From Amoebidium appalachense (lineage: Eukaryota > Ichthyosporea), in the NCBI GenBank assembly GCA_963693365.1, contig CAVNZM010000011.1, forward strand, positions 7,254,001 to 7,318,000: 64,000 bases of DNA. The letters run 5' to 3'. The translations under genes and the position numbers were made by a program. Positions within the stretch are counted from its first letter, which is position 1. Every line of letters starts with the position of its first letter. The notes under the pieces were generated by a model. That model saw only the letters and a list, made by a program, of their open reading frames with translations. It did not search any database and was not told the DNA's origin. This document shows positions 1 to 22,582 of this stretch, one piece after another.

Positions 1-84
1 GATCTCTTCGTCCTTCTTTTCAAATGGCAAGGACACCCCCTGATTATCATGTATGGATTATAAAAAGGTACCCCCCCCCCCCCC

Positions 85-181
<97 letters not shown>

Positions 182-267
182 CACTCACACACCTGCGTAT
201 CCTGCCCCTTCCTCCCCTTCCTCCCTCCCGCGCAATTTTTACCATTACATCCACCTACTTTTTATTC

Positions 268-322
<55 letters not shown>

Positions 323-430
323 CCCCACCGGTATACTTACAGAAATTGTTCTTTTTTCTGGATGGGAGCTTGAGAGCTTTAGTTATGGGTTTCAATTCCG
401 TTCCCCTAAGCTCGCCCGTCTCCCCTCTAG

Positions 431-1432
431 ATCTCGGGCTGACACCAACTCAGGAGCTGGGGAAATTCCTTAAACTAAAAACTATGTCCGCAGTTACCGC
501 TTTAGGTACATATCTCTCCTTCACTGGTACTTTGCTCGAAATCGTTCTGGTAATTTATAAAAAACGTACTAGTCCGCCACCCATTGCAGAGCACGCGGGC
601 CCCAGTGCACTGGATTAATGAGGGATTAAGGGATTGGTCTGGATAGCGGTACATACCCGTCAATTCCAGAATTGACACTCCTTGTTGTGCCCCTTTTTTT
701 GCAGACGGCGGCGACGCTGAAGAGGAAGGAGGAAAGGTAACCCCCCCCCCCCCCCCCCCCCCCCCCACGGTGACCTACTCATGTTCAAGTGAAACAGTAT
801 CTGAGTTGGGTTTCGTTAACGAGGGGAATAGGTCGAAACTCGGGTACTGTGGATGACGTGGGCCCCCCCTGAGGATGGGCTCTGCTTATTATGCATACTC
901 TTTATGTATGGCTTGCATTCTGCATCGTGTTATCCGTTTGTTCTTGTGTACTTCGTACTTTTTGACGCATTCAAACCCCCCCCCCCCCCCCCCCCTCCCC
1001 CCCCGGGAAGGATTAGGCTTTGTAAATGACGGTTGCGTCTTTGCTGAATTGCCTCATGTGAGGATTTTTCCTATCCAGTGTATAGAACATCATCATGCAT
1101 CATCACACACATTTTCACGTTGTACACTGCATCACGTCTCACCCCCACCCCCATCCCCCCCCCACGCACACATACATTTGCATTTCCCTTTTATACCCAT
1201 AGAAAAAAACCTTCACCCCTCCGGTCCAAGCCCTCTTGCACCACACATACGTCCACACACGCATACAATACCATAACAAGAACACTCGATAGGGGAGAGC
1301 ACCGTGTACATGTGATGCACCGAGTGATTATGTCTCATATTCTCTACATTCCTTCCACAGAAAAAGACGAGAGATGGTGGCCGCAGCAGCAAAGGGGCCA
1401 ATCCGTTAGGAGCTCATTCTCGGCCCGGATAA
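431..1432 (+). CDS. C-terminal exons of an unrecognised protein (5' part not resolved)
   Basis: Three + strand exons join with consistent phase: 431-505 (acceptor after a pyrimidine-rich stretch ending CTCTAG; donor TTTAG/GTACAT), 705-736 (acceptor behind a T-run ending TTTGCAG; donor AAAG/GTAACC) and 1361-1432 (acceptor CCTTCCACAG; stop TAA at 1430-1432). The phases run 1 in, 1, 0, stop, with no internal stop. The peptide reads LGLTPTQELGKFLKLK, then an acidic stretch (DGGDAEEEGG) and a basic Gly/Ser-rich tail (KKTRDGGRSSKG). No family is recognised. Upstream exons lie left of 431, masked by CA and poly-C tracts, or outside the window. A module-A repeat (830-981) sits in the last intron. The splice-phase agreement is the main support; the exons are short enough that chance is not excluded. 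Confidence 0.45.
830..981 (+). repeat. Interspersed repeat, module A copy with full 5' part
   Basis: Starts GGTCGAAACTCGGGTACTG, continues GATGACGTGGGCC, then GAGGATGGGCTCTGCTTATT, TACTTCGTACT and GACGCATTCAAACCCCC. The 5' part matches that at 44240, which defines the left end of module A. Confidence 0.85.
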
Positions 1433-2186
1433 ACTATTTCGGACCGCGGCTTACTGTATTGTGTATCTTTGTGGTTGTTTATGAGACTTGACAAATACTG
1501 AGAATGTCTGGGTGTGGGGCTATACGCAGAATGGAAATAATGGATATATATTATCACTCGCAAAAGAATTTTATATGGTAATGCCCGTTTCGTGTAATGT
1601 TTGACACCCCCCCATCATGCACACTTAACCCGGCTACCACTTATGCTTGCATATAAACCGAATATATCGATACCTTTTCCACCAGCTCACGAATGCAGTG
1701 TACGTCTTGCTTCCTTCCAATTTCAAATTAGAGGGTGTCGTCGACGAATTTATGTGATATTATGTATGAAATATAAGGCGCATATGAAGGATGGTATATA
1801 AAGACCAGGCACGGTGTTCAAGGCATACAAATTAAACCGTGTTCGTGAATCTCAGTGCTTTGTGTGTGTGTGTGTGGGTATGTGTGCGTGTGTGTGTGTG
1901 TGCAAGTGGTGCATTTGCACCCCACGATGTGTACGCCTGTGTGCATGTGTACGCAATGATGCGTGTGTGGAAAATGTGTGTGTTTGTGTGTGGATTCACA
2001 GTGTGTGTGCATACATTCAGTGTGGGTGTGTGGGTGTGGGTGTGTGTGCGCCCGCACGCGTCGGTGCACTTTGCACGCGCACCGGCGGTGTGTTTACCTA
2101 CACATGTGCATGTACCACCACGTGTGTGTATTCGTAGAGATGCACGTGTGTGTATGTGCATGTGTGTGCCTGTGAAGTGCGTGTGT

Positions 2187-2235
<49 letters not shown>

Positions 2236-3022
2236 TTGCTGGTCATAAGTATTTCTGCCATACTTCTTTCCGTATTCCTGTCACAACCAACAAGGAAGAA
2301 ATCACTTTATTTAGATATTAAATGAAACGGACCCAAATCAGGTATGATATATCTGAGGTAGGCTCGTCAATTGAATTTGCCACGAATTCGAATCATTAAC
2401 ATGTATTCACGATACCTAATCTCTCCATGTACATGTGTTTTATCGAATTTCCCAGCTATTATGCCTAGTTAAAAGAAACCGACACAAGTCTTAGTACCAC
2501 ACACAGGCACCAACTGCACCAACACGGAAAGCATAAAACACACGAACAGCCAAACAGCTAAACAACATAAAAATAAAACAAATTAAAGCAAAGCAAATGC
2601 ATTTTAAAATCACACCCACACATGCACAGTATGCACATCACACAGATAGGTTTAACCCCCACACCTGATGTGTCTAACCAAAACTACGAAACCGTTTAAA
2701 CTCGTTAAAACAAAACCGACGGACATTTACACCAAAGTAATTACGCAAAAGTTTATACCATCAGCCCCCCAAAAAAACTACCCGGGCCTCACCCAAGACG
2801 ATTCACATGTGCGCATCCACACGGCACCACCCACCCACCCACATACCCACACACCCACCCATACCCACAACTACATATGCATCCAGCCACCAACATTCAT
2901 GTACAACACACATCCTTCCCCCTTTTACCCCCCCCCCCCCCCCCCCCCCCCCCCTCCCCCCCTCCCCTCCCCAACACACCCACCCACCCACCCACCAACC
3001 CACGCCACCCACACACACACAA
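1433..3022. other. Intergenic spacer between two convergent genes, low complexity
   Basis: Spacer between the + strand gene ending at 1432 and the - strand CBS gene ending at 3023. It holds a TG-rich stretch (about 1858-2190) running into a pure G-run (about 2190-2234), an AT-rich unique part (2235-2700), and CCCA/CA-rich sequence with a C-run (about 2931-2955). No gene is visible; the long frames here are microsatellite translations. Confidence 0.6.
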
Positions 3023-12896
<9,874 letters not shown>

Positions 12897-14520
12897 CTTC
12901 CTAGTCTGTACGTACCAAACACTAGAATTCGTCTGCAGAACTTTTAGTTTTAGTGCTCGTTGCTATACAGGCCTACGTCTTCTTACGTTCTATTCATAAA
13001 AGTCTGAATCTGCCAAATGTCTTGTTTTCAAAACACCATGGAAGACATTACAGTCTTATTGCCTTGTAAACTTTACGACTGAGAAAACGAGAAAACGTGA
13101 TCTCGAGCTGTCAGAAGGAATTCGACGCCTTTATGTTGTCAGGGTTGGGCTGGGGTTCGCCAGCTTAACCGTATCGCCCTTTGGCCAATCGTAACGGACA
13201 ATCTCTTAATCGTCACGGGTGGGTTCTTGGGGAGCTGCAAGCCCCGCACAAAACGCCCCTCCAGTCGCAAAACTCAAAATACGTGTTTTTACAAATTGAG
13301 TACCGCAAGATTACAAGCCCTGAAAACTTATCGGGGCTCGACATTGCACATGAGAAGCGGTGTAGATATGTTCTTGGGGGGGAATGTGCTGTTCTTGAAC
13401 AGAAATTTTGAAAAATAGGAAAAATTACATATTCCAGCGTTTATATTGCTACACACCTGATACGAAAGCTGTTACGACGGTACCCTGACCTTATTCGTAT
13501 CGGGGTCTCTCGTTAATCGTAATAACGACGATTTTTTACACTCCCTGAGCAATTACACACCCCGAAAGACTAGACAGGGCTTCATATTTCGATCTGCAGC
13601 TGGAGTGCCAAAATAACCACCTGACCACCTTTTACCTGGTTGAAACACCCATTTTTGTATGAAAACACACCAAAGTACACTATTGTGGCTTATTTCACTG
13701 CTACGAAAAAAAAATACAGCACCTTACAGCCTTAGTCGTACTGGGCCCCCTGGGCTCATTTGTAAATACGAGGTTTTTGGGTCGTAATTCAGCCCCTGGC
13801 GTTTGTAACGCCGCTCACGCAACGTAAAATGTGTTCCTTCAAACCACACAGAAAACATGGGTATATCAGTTAACTATCAACAAATTTTTGTTACAGCTTT
13901 TGTGTTTTATATACATATTTCTTTTCAATTACTCTGTGATGGGAGTCAAATATTCATGTAAGGTATCTGCATGACTCAGAGTCTGCCAACTCTTACGGGG
14001 TTTGAGAAAACTCCTGGGCGCGGGTCTCAGGAATGCGAGGATCGTTCACTCGCATTCCAGATGGTCAGCCGCAGTGCACTTTCAGACCTGTGGCTCCTTT
14101 TACCAGTGTCAGAATAAAATACATCTATATCATCTATTTTCACATTATTCGATGCGCTTTCTGTGCGTTTTACTGGTAGTCAAGCCCTCTGTAGGTATGC
14201 ACTTATTGAGCTCCACGGTAACCCGGCAAGATGAGGCTCGAGAAGTTCGACCGTGATTCTTCTTGGACAATACCTTCCAAATTTAGAAGGTTATAGTTTT
14301 TAACCGTTGCGTCATGAGCCTCATTCATCTCGGAATCATCTAGTTGTATTGGATCGCACATAGAGTCTACATCACGATAGACTGATCTGTAGAGTCTTCG
14401 TCGGACAGTGCAAAGAAGAACGAGAGCAAGAGGGATCGGACCGTCAAAAACAAAACTTCCTTGAAGACGAGAGAGAAAAAACTTAGCCGGATAGCGGAAT
14501 ACCGCATTTAATATAGAAGC
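12897..14520. other. Intergenic region between divergent genes; diverged tandem repeat
   Basis: The four-CBS gene (-) and the coiled-coil gene (+) point away from each other, so promoters should lie here; no clean TATA box is assigned. About 13150-13810 looks like a strongly diverged tandem repeat of roughly 250 bp: TCGTAA(C/T)-type motifs and a TTTTTACA...ATTACA(A/C)...AGACAGGGCT-like block recur. It is free of microsatellites, unlike most non-coding DNA here. No convincing coding frame is seen. Confidence 0.5.
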
Positions 14521-14945
14521 ATGGAGCAAGGTAGCGCGCTGGTTCTCACCGTCTCAGACGTGATAGAAGACCTTCAGTCAGCTGCAAAGGACGACTGTGT
14601 CTTTCAGCACACTTTAGAGGTAGGCTCTGACCCTCGCTCTGAACATGGTTTAGTTTTTGGTTGTGTATAGGATTTGTGGCGAGTGGTTTAGTGTTGTATG
14701 TGTTGAGACAAGGAAAATGGGTTAAGGGAGGGGCTAGAGAAGTTTTAGAGGGTGGAGGAGAGCCAGATAGGTAGGAAAGATTGGGTCAGAGGAAATCAGG
14801 GAGAGAGGGAGGGAGGGAGAGAGAGAGCGGAGATGTAGCGAGGAGGCGAGGAGTGAGGAGGGTGAAACGGTTGGACTTAGGGTACGAGGGAGGGGGACGG
14901 AATAAGGGAAGGTGAGGAAGGGATAGCGAGGGAGGGGGAAGAGGT

Positions 14946-15007
<62 letters not shown>

Positions 15008-15026
15008 GTGTGTATATATATATATA

Positions 15027-15077
<51 letters not shown>

Positions 15078-16249
15078 GTGCGTGTGTATACATGTGTTTG
15101 CCTCCTTTTTCGACTGAGGCCTCGCTACCACCCCTGGCTGTGCGGATCGGGAGCTCTGTAACCCGTCTTCTTTTCCTTCCACACCTGTCCCCTTTCCCCC
15201 CTCTCCCCCCCCCCCCCCCCCCCCCCTTCCTCTCCAGCACCCCCCCCCCCCCCCCCCTCCCCGCCTCCCCCTCAGGATGGGAAACTTGGGCAGGCATGTG
15301 CGTGTGGGGGCCGATCGGAAGTGTGTCGTTCTCTTTGTTTGTTTGTTGGCTTGTTGGTTTGCTGGTCAGTTCTTTTATTTCAGGAGAGGGGGAGGGGGGG
15401 TCTTTGTACTAAATTAGACAGTACTCCTACACACCGAATAAATCGAAACGGGTTTGAGAGGAGGGGAAGAGGCAGGTAGGGCCTTAGAGTAGGAAGAAAA
15501 AACGCAGCAGGCACACTTGTCCAGGACACTTAAAGGTTTAATAAAATATTCACTACCTTTTGTGCTGCAGCCATACTCTCCTGTGTTCACCAAAAGACGA
15601 ACTCAGATGCAGAAACTATCTGGTAAGACCCCTGCTCTCTTTCATCAGCCATAACAAGCTTTCTGTTTCAGTGTTTTTTTCAAGGTGCTCAATCTTGCCT
15701 GTTGGGGACGGTGCATAGCCATAATATAAACTGAAGATCAAGCCCAGGCACACAAACGTGTTGTGCCTGTGTGTGCAGTGCAGGGAAGTGACAGTGTGTG
15801 CGTGTCTGTGTGTGTTTGTGTGCTTGCATGTTTGCTTGCCGGTGTGCCTTGTGTTGGACTGCCGGCAGAGGAAAGATGCATGTATTGGAAAGTTCATGCT
15901 TTTGCTATGCATAGATCCCGAGGGATGGTGCGCAGGAGTCAATAGGGAAATCCGTGGGAAGGCCAGAGCTGCAGATCGCATTCGCCAGTAGTAGTCGAAC
16001 ACACTGTTTCGGCATTATTCTCCCCCAAGTTTGCATTTTGTATGGTCCCAAGACGATGGAACATAGTGTTTGGAAGCAGCGAGTGTGGGATTGTACATGT
16101 AGGGGAGTTCCACGGGGGAAGGGGATTTTGGATACCAGGGTTTTTTTTGGGGGGGGGGGGGGGGGGAGGGGGGGGGATAAATAAAAAGATTTTGGTGTGT
16201 GTGTGTTTTTTTTGTTTTTGTTTTTGTTTTTGTTTTTTGTTTTTTTGTT

Positions 16250-16280
<31 letters not shown>

Positions 16281-17018
16281 GGGTCGTTATATATTCGTAA
16301 TGCAGATATAGAATACAGGACGACAAACTTCACAATATATTGTGACCCCCCCCCCCCCCCTCTCCCCCCCCTCCCCCCCCCTCCCAGGCGAATCAGTGGG
16401 TGGCAGAACTACCACTTCACTTTCAGCAGGAAAGGTTCGGGCCCTGCCTCCATATCCCCCCCCCCACCCCCCCCCTTCCTCCAGCCCATATGGAACTTTT
16501 TTCACACCTTATCCTTGCCCCATTCATCTGTTGGCCCGGTGCCTTCCTCTCCTGCAGATTTGATGTTGCGCTGACGTGTTAGTGAGTGTCGTGCACTCAT
16601 TCTTTGATGAACATGTGTGGCCTTCCCAATGTGTTTCTGCGCTTTTCTGGTGACTTCTTGCATGGTGTTCTGTGTTCCGCATAAACGCGTTGTGGTGATG
16701 CATGGTGCTCTGCACGTCCGGCTAAGCAACCTGTGTGCTTTCCCCTCCCCCTTCTCCCCCCCTCCCCCCCCCCCCCCCGTCCCCCTCCCCCCCTCTCAAA
16801 CCCCCCCCCCCCCCTCCCTCTCTCTCGCTCTTTCTCCCTCCCCCCCCCCCCCCCCCCCCTACCCGCTCCGGCCTTTCGCACACACATACACACACACACA
16901 CACGTATACAGGAACACATGGACGTGTACACACAAACACACACACACACATGTTATGCTCGCCTCCCGTTTCAATAAGAACATACCAGAATTCCTCCCAT
17001 GTCACTCCCCTGCCACTT

Positions 17019-17049
<31 letters not shown>

Positions 17050-17340
17050 TGTGTAGTACTACATAAATGTGTGTGGTTGTGTCCGTACGGGTGTTCTGAG
17101 CCTAGTGCGTACGTGGTGTGTGTGATGGTTTGTGTAGGTCCACGTTGCTATTCAACGTGTATGCCACCCTCTCACGCATACATGCCGTTCCCTCCCCGCT
17201 AATCCCCCCCTCCCAAACACACACATATACACACGCAAAAGAAAAGAAACACACACACACACTCGCACTCAGACTCGCACTCATACACAGACACACTTGT
17301 GCGCAGATACACATACCCCTTTACCACCCCCAATCCCCCG

Positions 17341-17426
<86 letters not shown>

Positions 17427-17607
17427 ATCGGGCCCTGAACACACCAACCATACACAGGAATCTGCACTTGCAAAGGCCGAACAATACCGTCAGCTGAGAA
17501 AGTGGCTGGCATCAGCAGGCGACGCAGTTCAAGAAGTTGAACGTCAAACAGCTGAGCTGGAGCAAACGATTCAGGAACTGAATGCGAAGTTGACCTTTGC
17601 TACTTAG
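14521..17607 (+). CDS. Small coiled-coil protein, unrecognised family
   Basis: Four exons join in phase to 115 residues: 14521-14619 (ATG; donor GAG/GTAGGC), 15571-15622 (acceptor TGTGCTGCAG; donor CTG/GTAAGA), 16388-16434 (acceptor CCCTCCCAG; donor AAAG/GTTCGG) and 17458-17607 (acceptor CATACACAG; stop TAG 17605-17607). The protein begins MEQGSALVLTVSDVIEDLQS, has a Ser/Thr/Gly-rich middle, and ends in a predicted coiled coil (AEQYRQLRKWLASAGDAVQE, then EVERQTAELEQTIQELNAKL). No enzyme motif or signal peptide is visible. It could be a small subunit of a cytoskeletal, kinetochore or trafficking complex, but nothing in the sequence decides this. The last acceptor sits 33 nt after a homopolymer pair (about C47 then T36, 17345-17424). 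Confidence 0.65.
15008..15080. repeat. (GA)n then (TA)n then (GT)n compound microsatellite
   Basis: A GA tract (about 14955-15004) runs into a short TA stretch and a GT tract to about 15080, all in intron 1 of the coiled-coil gene. Confidence 0.9.
17345..17424. repeat. Poly-C run joined to poly-T run
   Basis: About 47 C are followed directly by about 36 T, ending 33 nt before the acceptor of the last exon of the coiled-coil gene. It may act as an oversized polypyrimidine tract. The exact lengths are likely unreliable in any assembly. Confidence 0.9.
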
Positions 17608-18678
17608 GTGACGCTGCACCAAAGTAACTCAACATGGACTAGTCGGTGCAACTACTAAAACTTAAATGCGTGAATGTTGTGAAGTCTTAAGAGTGTTTTT
17701 TCTGTATGAACACTGACTGTAAATCATTTTAGATCCTAATTAGAAATACTCAACATATAAATTTCTGTTATGTAGTGCACTTGCTCCAACCCCACTGTGC
17801 CGTATACCGTAGGCCTGCATCTATGTGATTGCTATCTTAGGATCCGGTCAAGGAGATTAGGAGGCCTTGGATCCGGTATCCTATGCACGCATTTTTTTTT
17901 TTTTTTTTTTTTTTTTTCCTGTCTCCAGTTTATTTTTACCTACCGGGTGAGGACTGGCTTTGTATGGATGCAGTCAGTCAGAGTGCGACGTGGGGGAGAT
18001 AGGGTCCTCGGTTCCGGAGAAGTTTGCAAGGGCCTTGCTGGCTGGATGAATTTACGTATATACCGTCTCGAGACCTCTTTTCAGCGGCTATACTTGGACT
18101 CACAGTGCTATCCAACGCCGAGAGTCTCAATGAACATGGATTCATATATGTATAAGGCATGATATGAAGAAACGTTTTATGACAACTTGGCGCCGCGGCC
18201 GGCAACGGTAAATACAGCTTATATATGTTTTAGAAAGGAAGACGAATCCCGATGCCACTTGTTGCATGCCGGGTCTATCTTCGGTGTAAAGTACACGTAC
18301 CACGTTGTTTCTCCCATCAGCATGCATGTGTATCCATTGCTGCCACTTTCAAACCCACATGCGCCGGAGCAGTGCACACGAAGGGGCAAACCGACGGCCG
18401 TTGCCCAGGTGATCAAGCACACTACCTGGTGCATCAAGGTGCACCCAGACAATTCTATTGCGTTATTTGGCTCAGCTTCCATGCGGGTGCTTCTGCTCTT
18501 GCACTTGACCAAGCAAACATGCTTTGCGTTAACCAAGCAAGCTTTGCCAAAGAGTGCAAAAGTAGACAGGACAAAACATGGGACAAACATAGCAACCAAA
18601 ACGCCAAACAGAAAAGCAGTGCACTTCAACGTTTTTTCACCACAAGACTATCACAGTTTGTACTTTGTTGAAAGATCT
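17608..18678. other. Spacer between convergent genes
   Basis: Mostly unique sequence between the coiled-coil gene (+) and the small spliced gene (-). It contains a T-run (17891-17917) and the unassigned frame at 18219-18590. No other gene is supported. Confidence 0.5.
18219..18590 (-). CDS. Unassigned open frame with a signal-like N-terminus
   Basis: An uninterrupted - strand frame from an internal ATG (18588-18590) reads MFVPCFVLSTFALFG at its start, resembling a signal peptide, and carries a cluster of cysteines including HCSGACGF. A GTACGT donor-like site after GGAGAAACAACGTG would truncate it. It lies about 90 bp beyond the AATAAA of the neighbouring - strand gene. A strand-opposed frame of similar length overlaps it. 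No family is recognised and it may be chance. Confidence 0.15.
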   Translation of the reverse strand: MFVPCFVLSTFALFGKACLVNAKHVCLVKCKSRSTRMEAEPNNAIELSGCTLMHQVVCLITWATAVGLPLRVHCSGACGFESGSNGYTCMLMGETTWYVYFTPKIDPACNKWHRDSSSFLKHI

Positions 18679-18684
18679 TTTATT
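18679..18684 (-). terminator. AATAAA polyadenylation signal
   Basis: On the - strand, CAATAAA overlaps the TAA stop of the small spliced gene (stop 18680-18682). The canonical hexamer at the end of a phase-consistent exon supports a 3' end here. Confidence 0.5.
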
Positions 18685-19675
18685 GATAGAATAGGCGCCG
18701 AAGACCATCTTTCGGCCAGATGTCAACACCACGTACCTGTTGAAAACAAGAAATATTAGTCAGGTGTTTCAGAGGCTTGCAAGATTCAGGTCCCAACTTG
18801 TGCAAGAAGAATCAGCGACTTAAATTAGGTGGTCATAACCCAGAGGGTTACCGCTTCTCCTCTCATCATTTTCCCTTGCAACACGAGAGAGTGGCTTGGG
18901 GAGAGGGCGGGAACAACAAAAGAGTATTTACCTTAGCTTTGGTGATGGATAATAGAAATTTCGGCAGCACGAACGACCTGCAGAAGAGCAGGAAAAAGTT
19001 AGGCCAGGACCAGAAAGAAGAGTACGGGGACACGGATAACATTGTAAGCGTGGTTCAGTATTAAAAAGCTCGGTTTTACTCTTCAGCTTGGATTCAGGTG
19101 AAGAAATTCAATGAACATCCCAACCACACTTGTTGACCACAGCACAGCACGACACGAGGATGAGGAAAACCATCAGTGCAGGCGCATCTACACGAAGAGC
19201 ACAGCGATGTTCCGAAAGTACACACCTGAGGGCAGGCAGCTTCAGCAAGAAAGACGGAACGGACGTAGGGCAACGGAACACGTGTGCAGTAGAAGAAATC
19301 TGGGAGGAGAAAAGCGTTTGGCATTAGCAAGAGTGCATATTGAGAGTAAAGAGAAGGAGATAAGAACGCAGATCATCAGCACCAAAAGATTCCACACGAG
19401 CCTTCGGAAGAACGAAAGTTAAATGATTATTTTGTATCATCACATGGACCTGCTTGCTACCAAATTCTCTCACCCGTGGGGCACCCAAAGGTTTTTGACA
19501 GTGCCCCAATAAACGTACAAACTAAAAAAGTCGAGCAGCCAAGCTCGCCACAACAACACACAAGAGAAAAAAACAACGCAGCACTCTAACAGGAACAATT
19601 TTGGGGTTTCAGAATGAAGGTTTTGCTTGTGCTTACCTAACAGTATAATCAGATCGAGACACGTGCAGAAAAAGA
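18680..19675 (-). CDS. Small spliced gene, coding status uncertain
   Basis: A TATA box (19704-19711) precedes a short leader exon ending at 19637 (TTAG/GTAAGC). Three further exons follow with consistent phase: 19299-19226 (acceptor TTCTCCTCCCAG; donor CTCAG/GTGTGT), 18977-18932 (acceptor CTCTTCTGCAG; donor TAAG/GTAAAT) and 18736-18680 (acceptor TCTTGTTTTCAACAG with CTGAC upstream; stop TAA). The spliced frame is open for 58 codons and ends VRGVDIWPKDGLRRLFYQ, but no in-frame ATG was found in these exons. Either an initiation exon in the 19.3-19.6 kb interval was missed, or this is a spliced non-coding RNA. No family is recognised. The three acceptors are all good, which argues against chance. 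Confidence 0.4.
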
Positions 19676-19703
19676 GAGAGGGTTGATGGAGGAAGGAATC
19701 GCA

Positions 19704-19711
19704 CTTTTATA
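19704..19711 (-). promoter_or_regulatory. TATA box of the small spliced gene
   Basis: TATAAAAG on the - strand. A transcription start is expected about 30 nt downstream near 19675, in a pyrimidine-rich stretch (CTCTCTTTTTCTG), followed by a leader exon ending at a GTAAGC donor. Confidence 0.55.
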
Positions 19712-20511
19712 CCTTTCGAGTCTGAATCCAATCCGATAAGTTTCCATATTTGACTATACCGATATGTTTTATGATTAGTGGAATATAATCGGCTTAGCAG
19801 GGGCAAATATTCTTCTTCTTTGACCGTTATAAGGGTTACGTCATTTGTGCCGGTGACGCACCAAACTTTGCAGGCATGCGCAAAGCAAAGTTCTTTCCGG
19901 ATTTTTTTCCCTCTACCAAGCAAATAAAAGTGTGTATACGGCCACCTTTCGATGAGGTGCAAGTGCCAATTCTAATTCTTACTTTTGTGTGCTTTTTCCC
20001 CCAAGAGTCTCCGAGGGGTAGCAAGCTGACACCAAACACACGGCTTCTTCGTACTCCTTACCTGCCTTCCCTCCCCCTCCCTTTTCCCCTCCTCGGGCCC
20101 GCCCCCCCAGCCCTTCTTCCCCTTTTGTCGGATCTAACTTGGCAAAGTCACCGTCATCAATCCCATTTACAAACACCCCTCATTTCGAATCCTTTTCTCA
20201 GCTGACGCTTCACTCAACCCGCCCATTGAGTCTCAAAGTTTTTCTGACCACCACTGTCTCCCCATTGTGAACAATACATAACATTGAGTACCGTAGCCAG
20301 GATGCCGGCATTTTTGTGCTAGGCGCAAAGACCTTCAAAGCAACACGTGAGTATGTAAATGTAGGTCCTCGAAGATCCAGAATCTTCTGTGATCGAACTT
20401 TTACACACGAGATCATATTTACATGCCTATTATTTTGAACATTAAACCGAACCTCAATACATTTTCAGGACAGAGTCGTGCGGCTCCCTCCGTGGGCCCA
20501 TCTTTTCCATC
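19712..20511. other. Region between the small spliced gene (-) and the phosphatase gene (+)
   Basis: Divergent promoters are expected here. It holds a pyrimidine-rich stretch (20060-20120) and otherwise unique sequence. No TATA box is assigned for the phosphatase gene, and no further gene is seen. Confidence 0.45.
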
Positions 20512-21119
20512 ATGGTTCCTCTCCTGGTTCTTTTGTTCCTTTCCTTCTGCCACGGCACACCCATCCACCTCAAACTATCATCATCCTCGGGTGAAACCGG
20601 CAAGCGTCTAATCCTTCAACGCCACGCCCAAGCAGTCTCCCCGACGGAATCCATGCAATTACCAGACCACGAAAGGCCACTTACCAGCAAGGGAGAGAGC
20701 GATAGCAACAGTGTCGGAAAGGACATGAAAGAGCTGGATTGGATACCTGAACATGCTCTGGTTAGTGACTCTGTGAGGACTGTCCAGACGTGGAAAATCA
20801 TAAAGCAGGTGATGTTTCCAGAAAAGGATGATGGGGAGGGGGATGCTGCGGCGGCGGAGATCTTGCCGGCGTTGTACAATGTCACAGACTGTGCGGTTGT
20901 GGATGCGTTGCTTGAAAAGGTACGGGAACGGAACCATTTGATGCTTCTCGCTTGGCTTGTGCAGGACATGTCTGTAAATTCCGTGATTCCCTCCACCCTC
21001 TTCGCTTTGCCCATCCTCATAAATAAGTGCGCACAGAGCGTAGACTACCCTCTCCTCCCCCCCCCCCCCCCCCCTTCCCCGGAGCCTCTGCCGTACAGAC
21101 TACCCTCTCTCTCTCTATT

Positions 21120-21183
<64 letters not shown>

Positions 21184-21362
21184 CATATATATCGCCCCCC
21201 CACCCTCCCCCTCTTCTTCCCCTCTTCTTCTTTGCACCGGCACTTTTGTTTCTCTGGTACATGTTTTTGACCAGTGTTGCTTGTCTGTGTTTTGGTTCAT
21301 GTTGAGGTTCTCCTCTCTCCCCCTCCCCCCCTTTGTTTCCCCCTGCTTCTTCTTCTTCCTTT

Positions 21363-21397
<35 letters not shown>

Positions 21398-21624
21398 TGT
21401 GTGTGTGTTGTTATGTTATAATATTGTCCAGTTTCCCTCCTGCCAGGTACTGCCTCTTTTTCCGCCAATCGAAACGTTACGTTCTTCGCTTTTTTCATCT
21501 TGGTGTCTGTGCTGTCTTTATTATGAACGTCCGTGGAACCTTCACCTCCTTCCCCCTCCCCCGCTGCCCACACCTTCTCGATCCGTCCCTCTCCCTCTCT
21601 CCCTCCCCCACCCCCCTGTCTCTC

Positions 21625-21658
<34 letters not shown>

Positions 21659-21818
21659 CCCCCCCCCCCCCCCCCCCCCCCCCCCAAGACACACGCACAG
21701 AAGAGAGAGTCCCCTCCAGAAGAGTGAGGCGGGGGAGGGGGGAGGGGGAGGGGGGAGGGGGGGAGAGAGAAAGGTGTGGGGAGCATCCCTCTCTCTCTCT
21801 TTTGCTCTCCTCTCACCT

Positions 21819-21861
<43 letters not shown>

Positions 21862-22538
21862 ACCACACATAAACACACACAACAAGAGTGGGAGGGGAGG
21901 GGGGGGGGGGGGTTCAGTAGTCATTTAGGGGTTTTTTTTTGTTTGTTTGTTTTTTGTTTTTTTTGTTTTTTTTTTTTTGGGGGGGGGGATAGCAATGCCG
22001 TTCAGCACACACACATACACACGAAAGTTGTTGGGGGGGGGGGGGGGGGGGGGTTATATGGGTGTTCAGTTTGTGTGGGTGCGGGGTGGGATCTGGGGGG
22101 GGCCGGGGGGGGGGGGAGGTGAGGGGAGGTGGGGATAACACAATTCCGTTTAGCACATTCTAGCCCCCACCTTTCCCCGTGTAGTCAAGTGCACACTACC
22201 TTGCATTCCACACACACACTCACACCCACACTCACACTCACGCAAAAGCAAGTACACACACACTCACACCCACACTCACACTCACACAAAAGCAAGTACA
22301 CACACACTCACACCCACACTCACACTCACACAAAAGCAAGTACACACACGCTCACACCCACACTCACACTCACACAAAAGCAAGTACACACACACTCACA
22401 CCCACACTCACACTCACACAAAAGCAAGTACACACACACGCTCCATACATGCTACGTGCCTACCATTAACTTCTATGCAAGCACACGTGAAGCATACTCA
22501 AGGATTCACACTCAAAAGATACGTCGTTCTCTTTAGGA

Positions 22539-22582
<44 letters not shown>

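Noticed and set aside
1839-2321. Cys-Val-rich frame that could suggest a metallothionein-like protein
   Set aside because: The Cys-Val pattern comes from (GT)n; it runs into Gly from a G-run. No conserved cysteine spacing is independent of the repeat.
18252-18671. 139-codon + strand frame opposite the signal-like frame
   Set aside because: No start context, splice support or family match; overlaps another equally unsupported frame.
22129-22536. Possible CRISPR-like array of 44-bp units
   Set aside because: The units are uninterrupted tandem repeats without unique spacers, in a eukaryotic intron.
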